From: Sporomusaceae bacterium UBA1887
GTDB taxonomy: Bacteria > Bacillota > Negativicutes > Sporomusales > DSM-15969
DNA: 26,838 bases
Reading direction: 5' to 3'
Assembly (NCBI GenBank): GCA_002337925.1
Contig: DDHB01000024.1
Span: 46,877-73,714 of the forward strand
Below are positions 1 to 8,132 of the stretch, in pieces. Both the position numbers and the translations under genes were made by a program. Position 1 is the stretch's first letter; each line of letters opens with the position of its first letter. Under the pieces are notes generated by a model, which was not told the origin of the DNA, did no database searches, and was given only the letters and a program-made list of their open reading frames with translations.

Positions 1-321
1 AAAAATAATCTTATTGCCTTTCATGGCAAGCTCGGTAAGTACCCGTTCCGCATCTGCCCCTTCCGGAACAGATTCAACATAGGTAGTTTCCACATTGGGC
101 ATTTCTTTTTCCAAATACTTACGGCCTTGGTCATGAGCGGTGGACCAGCCCGCATCTCCAACAGGCCCTACATAAACAAACGCAACTTTCACTTTGTCCG
201 CTTTCGCCGGTGCCTTTTCTGCCGGTGCCGGACTTTTACCGCATCCAGTTACCAGCAACGCCGCAATCATCACCATCGCCAGCAGCAGGATACCAATTTT
301 ACGTTTACCTTGTTTCTTCAC
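1..321 (-). CDS. BMP-family nucleoside-binding lipoprotein, N-terminal part
   Basis: Partial gene: 107 codons from a GTG at 321 run off the window edge. The start has a strong AGGAGGAG site about five bases upstream. The first ~25 residues form a lipoprotein signal (KKQGKRKIG, then a hydrophobic run, then lipobox LVTGC), followed by an Ala/Pro/Lys linker and the start of a periplasmic-binding fold. The segment VGPVGDAGWSTAHDQGRKYL is typical of the BmpA/Med/PnrA family, which binds purine nucleosides for an ABC importer. The guanine-type riboswitch upstream independently points to purine or purine-nucleoside uptake. Membrane and ATPase partners would lie beyond the left edge. Family is confident; the exact ligand is inferred. 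Confidence 0.88.
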   Translation of the reverse strand, partial: MKKQGKRKIGILLLAMVMIAALLVTGCGKSPAPAEKAPAKADKVKVAFVYVGPVGDAGWSTAHDQGRKYLEKEMPNVETTYVESVPEGADAERVLTELAMKGNKIIF

Positions 322-394
322 CGTATCTCCTCCTTACGAATAATGCCTCGCTCTATATCAGGGAATAACCCCAGAGCAGCCATAAAAAGCGCAC

Positions 395-458
395 AAAAGC
401 CCGAGCAAAGGTAGGCTAGCTTGCAACACTGCTCACTAACTCACCCGCCCGGGCTTTT
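395..458 (-). terminator. Leader terminator of the BMP gene
   Basis: On the minus strand, AAAAGCCCGGGC pairs with GCTCGGGCTTTT (one G-U). An inner stem between GGTGAGTTAG and CTAGCCTACC extends the hairpin, and T-rich sequence follows. It lies between the riboswitch and the gene, where an intrinsic terminator controlled by the aptamer would be expected. Confidence 0.75.
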
Positions 459-543
459 AATCCCTTTGGCGTGTCCCATTAAATGGGTATATACCTTTAA
501 TCCATACGCAAATAAAACGACCTATGAATCGTCAGGTACATTC

Positions 544-614
544 CACTCATAGTAAGGTATTTATCGGTCACCTTGTAGAGACTCTCGGACCTTATTTCCA
601 AGATTATACGAGTG
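544..614 (-). ncRNA. Purine riboswitch aptamer, guanine/hypoxanthine type
   Basis: The minus-strand RNA carries the purine riboswitch signature in order: P1 CACTC (610-614) paired with GAGTG (544-548), J1/2 TATAATCTTGG, P2, J2/3 GTCTCTAC, P3, and J3/1 ACTATG. The base equivalent to position 74 is C (ACTAT, not ATTAT), which in this family selects guanine/hypoxanthine over adenine. The base equivalent to U51 is kept, which argues against the 2'-deoxyguanosine variant. Immediately downstream, CTATGA (547-552) can pair with TCATAG (522-527) and would compete with the 3' strand of P1. A terminator follows at 395-458, so ligand binding probably reduces transcription of the BMP gene. Confidence 0.92.
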
Positions 615-629
615 TAAGCTTTTTATTTA

Positions 630-635
630 ATTATA
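630..635 (-). promoter_or_regulatory. -10 box of the riboswitch transcript
   Basis: TATAAT on the minus strand lies about 16 bases before the aptamer. No good -35 hexamer is visible 16-18 bases upstream; the nearest candidates (ACTAAT, CTAATG) are poor. The start of the riboswitch RNA is consistent with this -10. Confidence 0.5.
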
Positions 636-710
636 GTCCTCTTGTAGAAAACATTAGTACTTTGTATTTGAGTATAACTGAATTTTGCGTGAAAGTCTAG
701 GGGTTTTTAA

Positions 711-3700
711 TCAGCGGCTAGGGCAAATCGTGCCATTATTTACGTCATAATAAACCACTGGCATGCTTGTGTCCTCTCCACAAGCATGCACATTCCGTAT
801 CAGCTGACGAGTATGTTTATGGCAGGAGAACAAAAAGACTTGCTGCGTTTTGGCTACTTCCAGCAGCACTTTGGCTGTTCCCTGCTGTCGTGCGGCATCG
901 AAGCGAACGAGTACATCATCAAGAATAAGCGGCAATGGTTCAAGCAGGCGGCCAAACTCCAGAGCCAAGCCCAGCCTTACAGCCAGGTATACCTGGTCAC
1001 CCAAACCACTGCTCCAGGCATTCTCGCCCTTGCTGTTACGGGCTTTGTCCACCAGTTGAACGTCGCTGCCACCGATAGCAGACACCATCTGATACCGGTT
1101 ATCTGTCATAATCCGGAGAAATTTATCCGCCTCTAAAATAACACTGGGCTGCCGTTCCTGTTCATAAATATTGCGGGCCTGTTCCAGTAGATGGCGGGTA
1201 AGAGCCAGTTTTGCCCACTGTCTGCCTGCATCACTTAGCTGATAATCCACAGCATTACGCTCAGCCAGAAGTAAATTCATTTTATCATCCTGCCCCAGCT
1301 GCTTTAATTGGTTAGCAATGGCTCCCACTTCCTGTGGCTTTTGTGCACCATCCCTTTCCAATGCGCTTTTTTCGCTTTGCAGATTATTCTTCTCCTGAGT
1401 AATCTTTGCGAAACTAGTATCCTGTAAGGCCTCCTCCAGATAGACTTGTTTAGCTGCCGTACCGGCAACAACGCGCAATGCTGCTGCCAGCTTATCAAGT
1501 GTATCCCGGCTAGAACGCCATTGGTTATGCCGTTCCGCTAACGCGCGAAACTCTTCTTCACCGTCTGTTCCGGCCTCCCGGAACAGCTCTGTTAATGCAG
1601 CTTCCACAGCTGCAGCTTGCTCCCGGCTCTGCTCCAGACTTGCTTGAAGCTTACTTACAGTCTGTTGTAAATAGGCCTTCTCTTTGGTAAGTACTCTCCC
1701 TTGCGCCAGCTCCTGGTACAGCGTCTCCAGATTATGGACAGTAAGCGCTAGCTGGGAGTGGCGTCCTGCCTTTTTTAAAATATCGAGGAAATCCGCTTGG
1801 AGGTTCTCCAAATACTCACCGGCAGCAGCCGTTCGCGCTTTCGCCTGAGCATACTGACGCTGCAATGAGCGGGCAGTTTCTACGGCCTTCAGTACAATTT
1901 CAAAGGCTTCGGGGCTGCTCTCCTGTGAAAAATGACGTTCTGAGAGCCAGCTTCGCCACTCTTCCTCCAGCACTTGTTTTTGCCGGAAACATTCCTGACA
2001 CTCAATCAATGCGACTTCTGTCAGCTGAGAGGCAGATTTCTGCCTCCCAGCCAGTATTTCAAGCTGTTTGGTCAGCAGCAGCCAATTTTCAAACGCTTTA
2101 CGGATGGTAACCACTTGTTTCTCCAGTTCATCTGCTTCCTCAAGCGTGTCCGGTTTGCCAAGGCCCATGGCCTGCGTAGCAGCGTCCAGCCGCGACTCAC
2201 ATATCTGCTCCTGCCTGTCTAAATCAACAATAGCACCGGCTGTTTTGGCCTTATGCTGCTGTAGCAGCTGCTCTTCTGTTGTTGTATGCTGTGTCCATGC
2301 GCTTCGTTCTTTTAGCTGCAGCTGCCGCTGCCTTAGAACAACAAAGGCTGTGAACACCCCGCCAATAGCAGTAACAACAGCAGCAGCCATGGATACTTGC
2401 CACAAAAACCATGCTCCGGCCAGGCAACCTGCTCCAAATACCGGTCCTGCCCACCCCGGCAGCAGCGAGTGCCGGAGATTACGCCCGTAATGCAATTGCG
2501 CCAGCTGCCTGTCAAGTCCTGCAGCCGCCTCAACAGCAGCAGTCCGTGCTTGTCTTATTTGTTCCCCCTTGATTAACTCGCTCCGTGTTATCCGGAGCCC
2601 TTCCTCAAGCTGCTCCATTTCCCTTTCATCGGCAACAGCAGGCACAGGCATTTGTTCCAGCCTCTGCCGCAGACCGGCGACTTCCTTATTAAGCTCTTCC
2701 AGGGCCTGAACAGTCTGTCTTTCACTTAGCTTTGCTTGACCAATTTTTTGCTCTGCCTGCAGAAAACGGGCTGCATAATCCTGCACCCTTTGCCGGACAG
2801 CAACAGAGATATCCACTTCATCCAGCATCTTATCGTGCCATTCGGGGCCGATCTCCCTTAACGAGCGCTCATATTGTTCCTTAAGACTCTGCTGTTCCGC
2901 CAGCTGCAGCGGCTGCTGCTTACTCTCTATGGCAAGCCTGCCTTTTTCACTGTATATGCGTTCAATATCACTTTCTACCCTAATAATAGCATCATCAACC
3001 AGCAATGCCGTAAGCTGCTCGGTCGCTTCCCTGCAGCTTGCGTTTTTTTGCTGTACGTTTTGCCGATTATCCTGGCGTTTGTGCAGCAGCTGTTCCAGTC
3101 TTGCCAACCCATTGGCAGGAAAATTGCGGGCATTTTGCAGCTCCTCTTCCTTTTCTTTTTCAAGCTGCATTCTGGTCCACGGTTCCCAGGCTTGTTCCAG
3201 CTGGGCCAGCTGAGCTAACCGGCCATTGATCTCTTCCAGTCGCCTTGCTTGCTGCTGCATTTCACTGACAAGACTTGTCCGCTTGGCAACAAGAGCGGCA
3301 TAAAGAGCCTCATCTTTTTTGGCCTCCCGGCTTTTAACAGCCAGCCCATCCTGTTCTTTGAGGAGTCTGTTAATCAGCTTTTTTCCCTGAGCGGCGGCAA
3401 TCAGCAGTTCTTCCCGCTGCTCATCTACCTTTTTTATGGCCTCCACAAGCACTGTCCCGCCCGCTCCTGCTGCAAAAAAGCGGGACCGGACAGTGTTTTC
3501 AGCAAGCAGCTTCAGACCTTGCAAATCTTCGAGACTGATAGCAAATATCTTCTGATAAGTATTGCGATCAAGCCCGCTCAGCCACTTCATTGCCGGGTCA
3601 AAGGGCATTCTCTGTCCATTGCCGTCAGTTACAATCACAGTCTTACCACTGCGGCTAATGAGATACTCCTGGCCGTCCTGGTCTTCAATAAGCAGCTTCC

Positions 3701-3881
3701 CACTACAATTGGCCTCGCTGTTTCGCGGGAATCCGAAGAAAATGGAGCGCATAAAATTAAGCAACGTAGTCTTACCACTTTCGTTATCGCCCACAAGTAC
3801 AACTAAACCCTTTGGCAAATCAGCAACACTGTGCTGCTGATAAATGCCAAAATTGTCAATATAGATCGCCTTGATTCTCAC
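711..3881 (-). CDS. yhaN: YhaN-type SbcC-like AAA ATPase, 1056 aa
   Basis: Large SMC/Rad50-like ATPase, the probable partner of the YhaO nuclease encoded just upstream. The N-terminus (RIKAIYIDNFGIYQ) leads to a Walker A, GDNESGKTT, near residue 32. Long Glu/Gln/Leu-rich coiled coils fill most of the protein. The C-terminal lobe has an ABC-like signature (SSGLGDQVYLA) and Walker B (LPLILDDVLVRFD). There is no zinc-hook CxxC at the hinge. Instead, residues about 467-513 hold two hydrophobic stretches that could be a membrane hairpin. The GTG start overlaps the yhaO stop as GTGA, with GGAGG seven bases upstream. Family assignment is firm; the role in DNA end processing or repair is inferred from homologues. 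Confidence 0.88.
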   Translation of the reverse strand: MRIKAIYIDNFGIYQQHSVADLPKGLVVLVGDNESGKTTLLNFMRSIFFGFPRNSEANCSGKLLIEDQDGQEYLISRSGKTVIVTDGNGQRMPFDPAMKWLSGLDRNTYQKIFAISLEDLQGLKLLAENTVRSRFFAAGAGGTVLVEAIKKVDEQREELLIAAAQGKKLINRLLKEQDGLAVKSREAKKDEALYAALVAKRTSLVSEMQQQARRLEEINGRLAQLAQLEQAWEPWTRMQLEKEKEEELQNARNFPANGLARLEQLLHKRQDNRQNVQQKNASCREATEQLTALLVDDAIIRVESDIERIYSEKGRLAIESKQQPLQLAEQQSLKEQYERSLREIGPEWHDKMLDEVDISVAVRQRVQDYAARFLQAEQKIGQAKLSERQTVQALEELNKEVAGLRQRLEQMPVPAVADEREMEQLEEGLRITRSELIKGEQIRQARTAAVEAAAGLDRQLAQLHYGRNLRHSLLPGWAGPVFGAGCLAGAWFLWQVSMAAAVVTAIGGVFTAFVVLRQRQLQLKERSAWTQHTTTEEQLLQQHKAKTAGAIVDLDRQEQICESRLDAATQAMGLGKPDTLEEADELEKQVVTIRKAFENWLLLTKQLEILAGRQKSASQLTEVALIECQECFRQKQVLEEEWRSWLSERHFSQESSPEAFEIVLKAVETARSLQRQYAQAKARTAAAGEYLENLQADFLDILKKAGRHSQLALTVHNLETLYQELAQGRVLTKEKAYLQQTVSKLQASLEQSREQAAAVEAALTELFREAGTDGEEEFRALAERHNQWRSSRDTLDKLAAALRVVAGTAAKQVYLEEALQDTSFAKITQEKNNLQSEKSALERDGAQKPQEVGAIANQLKQLGQDDKMNLLLAERNAVDYQLSDAGRQWAKLALTRHLLEQARNIYEQERQPSVILEADKFLRIMTDNRYQMVSAIGGSDVQLVDKARNSKGENAWSSGLGDQVYLAVRLGLALEFGRLLEPLPLILDDVLVRFDAARQQGTAKVLLEVAKTQQVFLFSCHKHTRQLIRNVHACGEDTSMPVVYYDVNNGTICPSR

Positions 3882-5167
3882 TCTTGTTCCTCCCCTGCAA
3901 GCAAGAGATCCAGTCCGATAATTTCAGCATCCTCCAGCAGATCGCTCAAGTCCTGATCGGAGAAGGCCATAATGATATGCTTAATTTTATTGCTTTCCGG
4001 GCGGCTTAATAAAATATCCCGGATTACTTCTGCGTTGGACTTAACAGCCGCTTCCTGCCGGAGAGCATCGGCAGAGCGGAGAAAATCGCCGACCAGATCA
4101 GGTACTTGCCTGCGCTTGTCAATATCCAATTCGGGTCTCGTCTTAATCACAATAGAGTCAATCCAGGCAAAATCTCTGCGCTGCTCTTCACCGTCATTTA
4201 AATCAGCTGCCAGATCCCGTATGATGGACCTTTGCTGCAACATTCCATGCAGGGTTCCCCTTCCGGTAATTGTCAACCGGCTGATACTGCCGCGCTCCTC
4301 TGCTGCCGCCCGCAGTTCCTGCTGCTTGGCAAACAGCTTCTGCCTGAGGCTGTCAATTGTCTCTGTTTTATCTATCGAGATAGCAGCCTGGTACCACCGC
4401 AGTACATCGGTAGGATGAAAATTAATTTCTGTTCCGCCATCAGCCTGCACCCGGACAAGATAACAGCCCTTTTCACCGATTTCCTTGCTGCTCCGGCCTT
4501 GCGTATTGCCCGGATAAACAATAACCGGCGAGCTGTCAGACAGGATTGTCCGGTTATGGATGTGTCCCAGTGCCCAATAATCCATATTGCCATTGCGCAA
4601 ATCGGCTATCGTACAGGGAGCATAATCGTCATGGTCCTCACAGGCGCCTACATTGCAATGCAGTAAGCCAATTGCATATTCATCCGCTTCATGACGGATA
4701 AACTTTGCTGCCAGATTCTGTTTAAGCCGGTAATCGTTATGACTGACTCCATACACATGGGCAATTACCTGCCCCTGCCGTACTACCGGAATGCGCTCTA
4801 CCCGGTCGGCACTAAATACATGAACTTCTTCAGGCAAGGCAATATTCGCCTTCCAGGCCTTTACCGGATCGTGATTGCCATGAACAGCAAAACATTGGAT
4901 TCCGTGCCTTGCTGCCCTCGCCAGCGTATCGGCATACCGGATTTGCGCTCTGAGACTATTATCGGCACCGTCATATATATCTCCGCCAATCAGGACAAAA
5001 TCGGCATTATTTTCAATAGCAATGGTAATAACATTATCAAAAGCCTGAAACGTTGCTTCTCTGAGCAGACTCGCTACTCTTTCATTTTTGCCGGACAGAC
5101 CCTCAAAAGGACTGTCCAGATGCAAATCTGCGCAATGGACAAACGTAAACGGTGTTCTTGTCTTCAT
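3878..5167 (-). CDS. yhaO: YhaO-type DNA exonuclease (SbcD/Mre11-like), 429 aa
   Basis: Metallophosphoesterase-type nuclease subunit. The metal-binding motifs of the Mre11/SbcD fold are all present and in order: CADLHLDSPF near residue 12, GGDIYDG near 60, GNHDP near 97, HCN near 170 and GHIHN near 197. A C-terminal part of about 200 residues probably caps the nuclease or contacts the ATPase. The ATG overlaps the upstream regulator stop as ATGA, and the downstream yhaN overlaps its stop as GTGA, so all three genes are probably translationally coupled. The ATP-dependent end-processing role comes from the family, not from this sequence. Confidence 0.88.
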   Translation of the reverse strand: MKTRTPFTFVHCADLHLDSPFEGLSGKNERVASLLREATFQAFDNVITIAIENNADFVLIGGDIYDGADNSLRAQIRYADTLARAARHGIQCFAVHGNHDPVKAWKANIALPEEVHVFSADRVERIPVVRQGQVIAHVYGVSHNDYRLKQNLAAKFIRHEADEYAIGLLHCNVGACEDHDDYAPCTIADLRNGNMDYWALGHIHNRTILSDSSPVIVYPGNTQGRSSKEIGEKGCYLVRVQADGGTEINFHPTDVLRWYQAAISIDKTETIDSLRQKLFAKQQELRAAAEERGSISRLTITGRGTLHGMLQQRSIIRDLAADLNDGEEQRRDFAWIDSIVIKTRPELDIDKRRQVPDLVGDFLRSADALRQEAAVKSNAEVIRDILLSRPESNKIKHIIMAFSDQDLSDLLEDAEIIGLDLLLAGEEQE

Positions 5168-6636
5168 CTTTTTCGCTCCCTGCGGCCTGCAGACGTTATC
5201 CTTGTTCCACTGTTTCCTGCTCCTAATTCACCGGCCGGAAACCAGGCTTCTTTTAGCAATTGAACGGCCTGCAGCATATTACCTGCTGGTATCTTTGAAA
5301 AATACAGGATCATCCGAGGCTGCTTTTCAGGCGTGTTTTCCCAATAATAATCCTGCACCGAGGCAACCCGGCAGCCCTTGGCCATCGCCCGGTCAACCAG
5401 CTCCTGTGCCGTAAGCTCAGAATGAACGGTGATCAGTGTATGCAGACCTGATTCCGTCTCATTTACTTCTACCAGTCTGCCGAAGACTCGCTTGAGCGCA
5501 TCAAAAAACAACAGGCTTTTTTCATAGTACAATTTTCGCAGCCGCCGTATTTGCCGTTCAAGATGACCATCGCCCATAAACTTGGCTAACGCGAGCTGTT
5601 CAATCGTAGATGCCGCCTGATTGTACAAAGAGGAGTTCTTGTGATAAACAGGCAATAAACGATCAGGCAGCACCATATAGCTGATTCGCATCGACGGTGG
5701 CATAACCTTGGAAAACGAGCCTAAATATACAACATTTTCACCGTAATCCAGCCCTTTCAGAGCCGGTATCGGACGGCCGAAATAGCGGAACTCACTATCA
5801 TAGTCATCTTCAATAATCGTAGCCTCAACTTCTTCAGCCCACCTGAGCAGCCGGTTCCGTTTACCGATAGGCATAATGTAACCGGTCGGGAACTGATGCG
5901 AAGGGCTGACATAAACCAGACGGGTTTTACTAGCAACCAGCTCCTCCATATCAATACCGTCCGTTTTCATTTTAATGGGGATAATCTGAAAGCCGTGATC
6001 GGCAAAAATATGACGGCCGTTTTTAAACCCCGGTTCTTCAAAGGCGATACTGCTAGTATCCGCTTTCAATATACTGCAAAGCGTATTCAGCAGGCTTTGT
6101 ACCCCAGGACCGATAATAATTTGCTCTTTAGAAACCTTCCCGCCCCGGGAGTTGTGTACATACTTGGCAATCTCACTGCGCAATTCTTCCTCGCCCTGAA
6201 TATTTCCGTACCCGACTAACCGCTCTTTATTGGCAAAAACCTTACTGACATACCGCTTCCATAAGGAAAAATTAAAGCCATCAATGTCCATTTCCCCACT
6301 GGCAAAATCGTAAAGCACCGTACCCTCTTCTATTTCTACTGTACTTGCGGCAGCTTGGGTGTCTGCCGGCCACGCTGCTTTAAACGCAATACCCTCATAG
6401 TTATTAACGCGATAACGCGAGCGGTCACAGTTTTCAATATAGCCTTCGCTCATTAATTGTTGATAAGCCTTTTCAACCGTAATTTTACTAACAGCCAGAC
6501 TTTTTGCTAAGCCGCGAATAGATGGCAGCTTATCCCCCTCGCTTAACCTGCTGTTTTCAATTTCTCCTTTAAAATGTTTATAAAGCTGTATATATAAAGG
6601 TTCTTTACTATCCGGGCTGAGCATAATTAACTCCAT
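5164..6636 (-). CDS. MocR/PdxR-like GntR regulator with aminotransferase domain, 490 aa
   Basis: Chimeric transcription factor. A GntR winged-helix domain (residues ~10-75; LYIQLYKHFKGEI, LAVSKITVEKAYQQLMSEGY) is joined to a fold-type I aminotransferase domain that binds pyridoxal phosphate. The PLP-lysine motif is GSFSK, and the IIEDDYDSEFR strand is also present. The ATG at 6636 has GGAGGAG six bases upstream. It is divergent from pdxK across 132 bp and is first of a tightly overlapping group with yhaO and yhaN. Position and type suggest a PdxR-like sensor of PLP controlling vitamin B6 salvage, with the repeats at 6655-6697 as its site. The basic C-terminal tail (RRERKR) lies in the overlap with yhaO. 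Effector and target are inferred. Confidence 0.85.
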   Translation of the reverse strand: MELIMLSPDSKEPLYIQLYKHFKGEIENSRLSEGDKLPSIRGLAKSLAVSKITVEKAYQQLMSEGYIENCDRSRYRVNNYEGIAFKAAWPADTQAAASTVEIEEGTVLYDFASGEMDIDGFNFSLWKRYVSKVFANKERLVGYGNIQGEEELRSEIAKYVHNSRGGKVSKEQIIIGPGVQSLLNTLCSILKADTSSIAFEEPGFKNGRHIFADHGFQIIPIKMKTDGIDMEELVASKTRLVYVSPSHQFPTGYIMPIGKRNRLLRWAEEVEATIIEDDYDSEFRYFGRPIPALKGLDYGENVVYLGSFSKVMPPSMRISYMVLPDRLLPVYHKNSSLYNQAASTIEQLALAKFMGDGHLERQIRRLRKLYYEKSLLFFDALKRVFGRLVEVNETESGLHTLITVHSELTAQELVDRAMAKGCRVASVQDYYWENTPEKQPRMILYFSKIPAGNMLQAVQLLKEAWFPAGELGAGNSGTRITSAGRRERKR

Positions 6637-6654
6637 CTCTTTCTCCTCCCAAAA

Positions 6655-6697
6655 CTGTACCTATTAAAAATATCGATTCTGTATATTTTAAAAGCAT
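6655..6697. promoter_or_regulatory. Candidate MocR operator: 24-bp-spaced direct repeat
   Basis: CTGTACCTATTAAAAATAT (6655-6673) and CTGTATATTTTAAAAGCAT (6679-6697) match at 14 of 19 positions and start 24 bp apart. MocR/PdxR regulators commonly bind direct repeats between themselves and a divergent target. The downstream copy covers the -35 region of the pdxK promoter. Confidence 0.45.
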
Positions 6698-6714
6698 CAT
6701 TTATATTTTATAAT
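6686..6714 (+). promoter_or_regulatory. Probable pdxK promoter
   Basis: A perfect -10 TATAAT lies at 6709-6714. The -35 region, around TTTTAA at 6686-6691 with a 17-base spacer, is poor. A good -10 with a weak -35 beside an operator-like repeat fits activation by the divergent regulator, as PdxR does elsewhere. Confidence 0.5.
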
Positions 6715-6768
6715 ACAACTACCATTTTGGAAACGACTAATTGATACCGATTATGGGAGGCACAGAAC

Positions 6769-7575
6769 ATGAAAGTATATAAAGCTCTTACGGTAGCTGG
6801 TTCCGATACCAGCGGCGGCGCTGGCCTGCAGGCAGATTTAAAGACCTTTCAGGAATTAGGAGTCTATGGCATGACGGCCATTACGGTCATTGTGGCACAA
6901 AATCCGAAAAATGAATGGGCTCATGACGTTTATCCCCTGCCGCTGGAAGTACTGGAAGCCCAGCTGGAAACGGTTCTGGCAGGCATTGGCGTTGATGCCT
7001 TAAAGACAGGCATGCTTGCCACCAGCGAAGTAATTTCATTAGTAGCAAAACAAATTGACCAGTACGGTGTCAAAAATGTTGTCATCGATCCGGTAATGGT
7101 CTGCAAAGGCACCGATGAGGTGCTGCATCCCGAGTCAGCGATCAGCATTCGTCAGGAACTTGCTCCTCGCGCAACTATTATAACACCCAACCTGTTTGAA
7201 GCGGCCCAGTTGAGCGGCCTTGCTCCCATTCGCTCCGTTGAGGATATGAAAGCAGCAGCAGAAAAAATCTATGCCCTTGGCCCTAAAAATGTTTTAATTA
7301 AGGGCGGCTCCAAGCTTGGTACGGCAACAGCAGTTGATGTGCTGTACGACGGCAAGGAATTTGAAATATTGGAATCTGCTAAAATTGACACTAAATACAC
7401 TCATGGTGCCGGCTGCACCTACGCCGCGGCAATAACTGCCGGCCTGGCGCAAGGCTTATCTGTCCGCGAAGCGGTTAAACAGGCAAAAGCCTTCATTACT
7501 GCTGCAATCGGACATTCCTTCCCCCTTAACTCATACGTGGGCCCCACTTATCACGCTGCACACCGCTTAAAATAA
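6769..7575 (+). CDS. pdxK: Pyridoxal/pyridoxine kinase (ThiD-like type), 268 aa
   Basis: ATP-dependent kinase that phosphorylates B6 vitamers to PLP or its precursors; cytosolic. The ribokinase-fold landmarks are visible: AGSDTSGGAGLQADLKTF at the N-terminus, VVIDPVMVCKGT near 105, ITPNLFEA near 140, and the catalytic-region GAGCTYAAA near 215. The Cys in GAGC matches the Bacillus/Staphylococcus ThiD-like pyridoxal kinases, which use a Cys-His pair where E. coli-type enzymes have Asp. It is therefore more likely a B6 kinase than HMP kinase ThiD, which is the main alternative. ATG with GGGAGG eight bases upstream. Single gene ending at a strong terminator, divergent from a PdxR-like regulator, which supports the B6 role. 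Confidence 0.85.
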   Translation: MKVYKALTVAGSDTSGGAGLQADLKTFQELGVYGMTAITVIVAQNPKNEWAHDVYPLPLEVLEAQLETVLAGIGVDALKTGMLATSEVISLVAKQIDQYGVKNVVIDPVMVCKGTDEVLHPESAISIRQELAPRATIITPNLFEAAQLSGLAPIRSVEDMKAAAEKIYALGPKNVLIKGGSKLGTATAVDVLYDGKEFEILESAKIDTKYTHGAGCTYAAAITAGLAQGLSVREAVKQAKAFITAAIGHSFPLNSYVGPTYHAAHRLK

Positions 7576-7600
7576 CTAAGTTTCTCAATAATTTTACAAA

Positions 7601-7632
7601 AAAACGGTCTGGCTAAAATGCCAGACCGTTTT
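7601..7632. terminator. Bidirectional terminator between pdxK and flavodoxin
   Basis: Perfect 13-base arms AAAACGGTCTGGC and GCCAGACCGTTTT surround TAAAAT. A-rich and T-rich flanks let it serve both the plus-strand pdxK and the minus-strand flavodoxin gene, which converge here. Confidence 0.9.
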
Positions 7633-7635
7633 GTA

Positions 7636-8064
7636 TTATGCATTACTTAATTCTTTACCCAATGTCCGGCAAGCTTCCAAGCCATCTTCATCAGGCGCAT
7701 TTTGGATAATCAAGCCCTCGCCTATTACCTTCGCACCGCAGCCTTGCATTCTGGCAACCCAGTCCTGCATCCATTCACCATTACCCCAGCCGTAGGAACC
7801 AAAAAGAGCAATTGGCTTGCCGGTAACAAGGGATTCTATAGAGCTGATAAATGGCTCCATTTCCGCTTCTTCCAGTACTTCTGCTCCCATCGAGGGGCAG
7901 CCGATTGCCAATGCATCAGCATGCAGCACCGTATCTTTATCTGCCTCACCAACATGAAGCAATCTTACTTCTGCCCCCTGGGCTTTAGCGCCTGCTACAA
8001 CAGCCTCAGCCATTGCTTCCGTATTGCCTGAGCCACTCCAATAAATAACCGTAATTTTACTCAT
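7636..8064 (-). CDS. Flavodoxin, 142 aa
   Basis: Small FMN electron carrier that can replace ferredoxin under iron shortage. The FMN phosphate loop WSGSGNTEAMA is at the N-terminus, GCPSMGAE is the mid-loop, and GSYGWGNGEWM is the second flavin loop; length is typical of short-chain flavodoxins. I chose the ATG at 8064 because GGGGGAAG lies six bases upstream; a GTG one codon earlier is possible but crowds this site. No strong promoter is visible between it and the terminator at 8103-8129, so transcription may come partly by read-through from the Fur-controlled genes upstream. That would fit the usual induction of flavodoxin by iron limitation, but it is inferred. Confidence 0.9.
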   Translation of the reverse strand: MSKITVIYWSGSGNTEAMAEAVVAGAKAQGAEVRLLHVGEADKDTVLHADALAIGCPSMGAEVLEEAEMEPFISSIESLVTGKPIALFGSYGWGNGEWMQDWVARMQGCGAKVIGEGLIIQNAPDEDGLEACRTLGKELSNA

Positions 8065-8102
8065 CACTCTTCCCCCTATATATGTGTATTGCTTAACCCG
8101 CT

Positions 8103-8129
8103 AAAAAAAACAAACAAGCGCCGCCTTGT
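8103..8129 (-). terminator. Terminator after the STAS-like gene
   Basis: On the minus strand, ACAAG and CTTGT flank a GC-rich loop and are followed by a T-rich run with eight consecutive T. The stem is short, so read-through into the flavodoxin gene is possible. Confidence 0.6.
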
Positions 8130-8132
8130 GCA

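Noticed and set aside
3249..3806. Plus-strand open frame of 185 codons opposite yhaN
   Set aside because: Antisense to a well-supported ATPase gene, no ribosome binding site, and low-complexity composition from the reverse of coiled-coil codons.
4691..5263. Plus-strand open frame of 190 codons opposite yhaO and the regulator end
   Set aside because: Overlaps two confident genes with intact motifs on the other strand; no recognisable domain.
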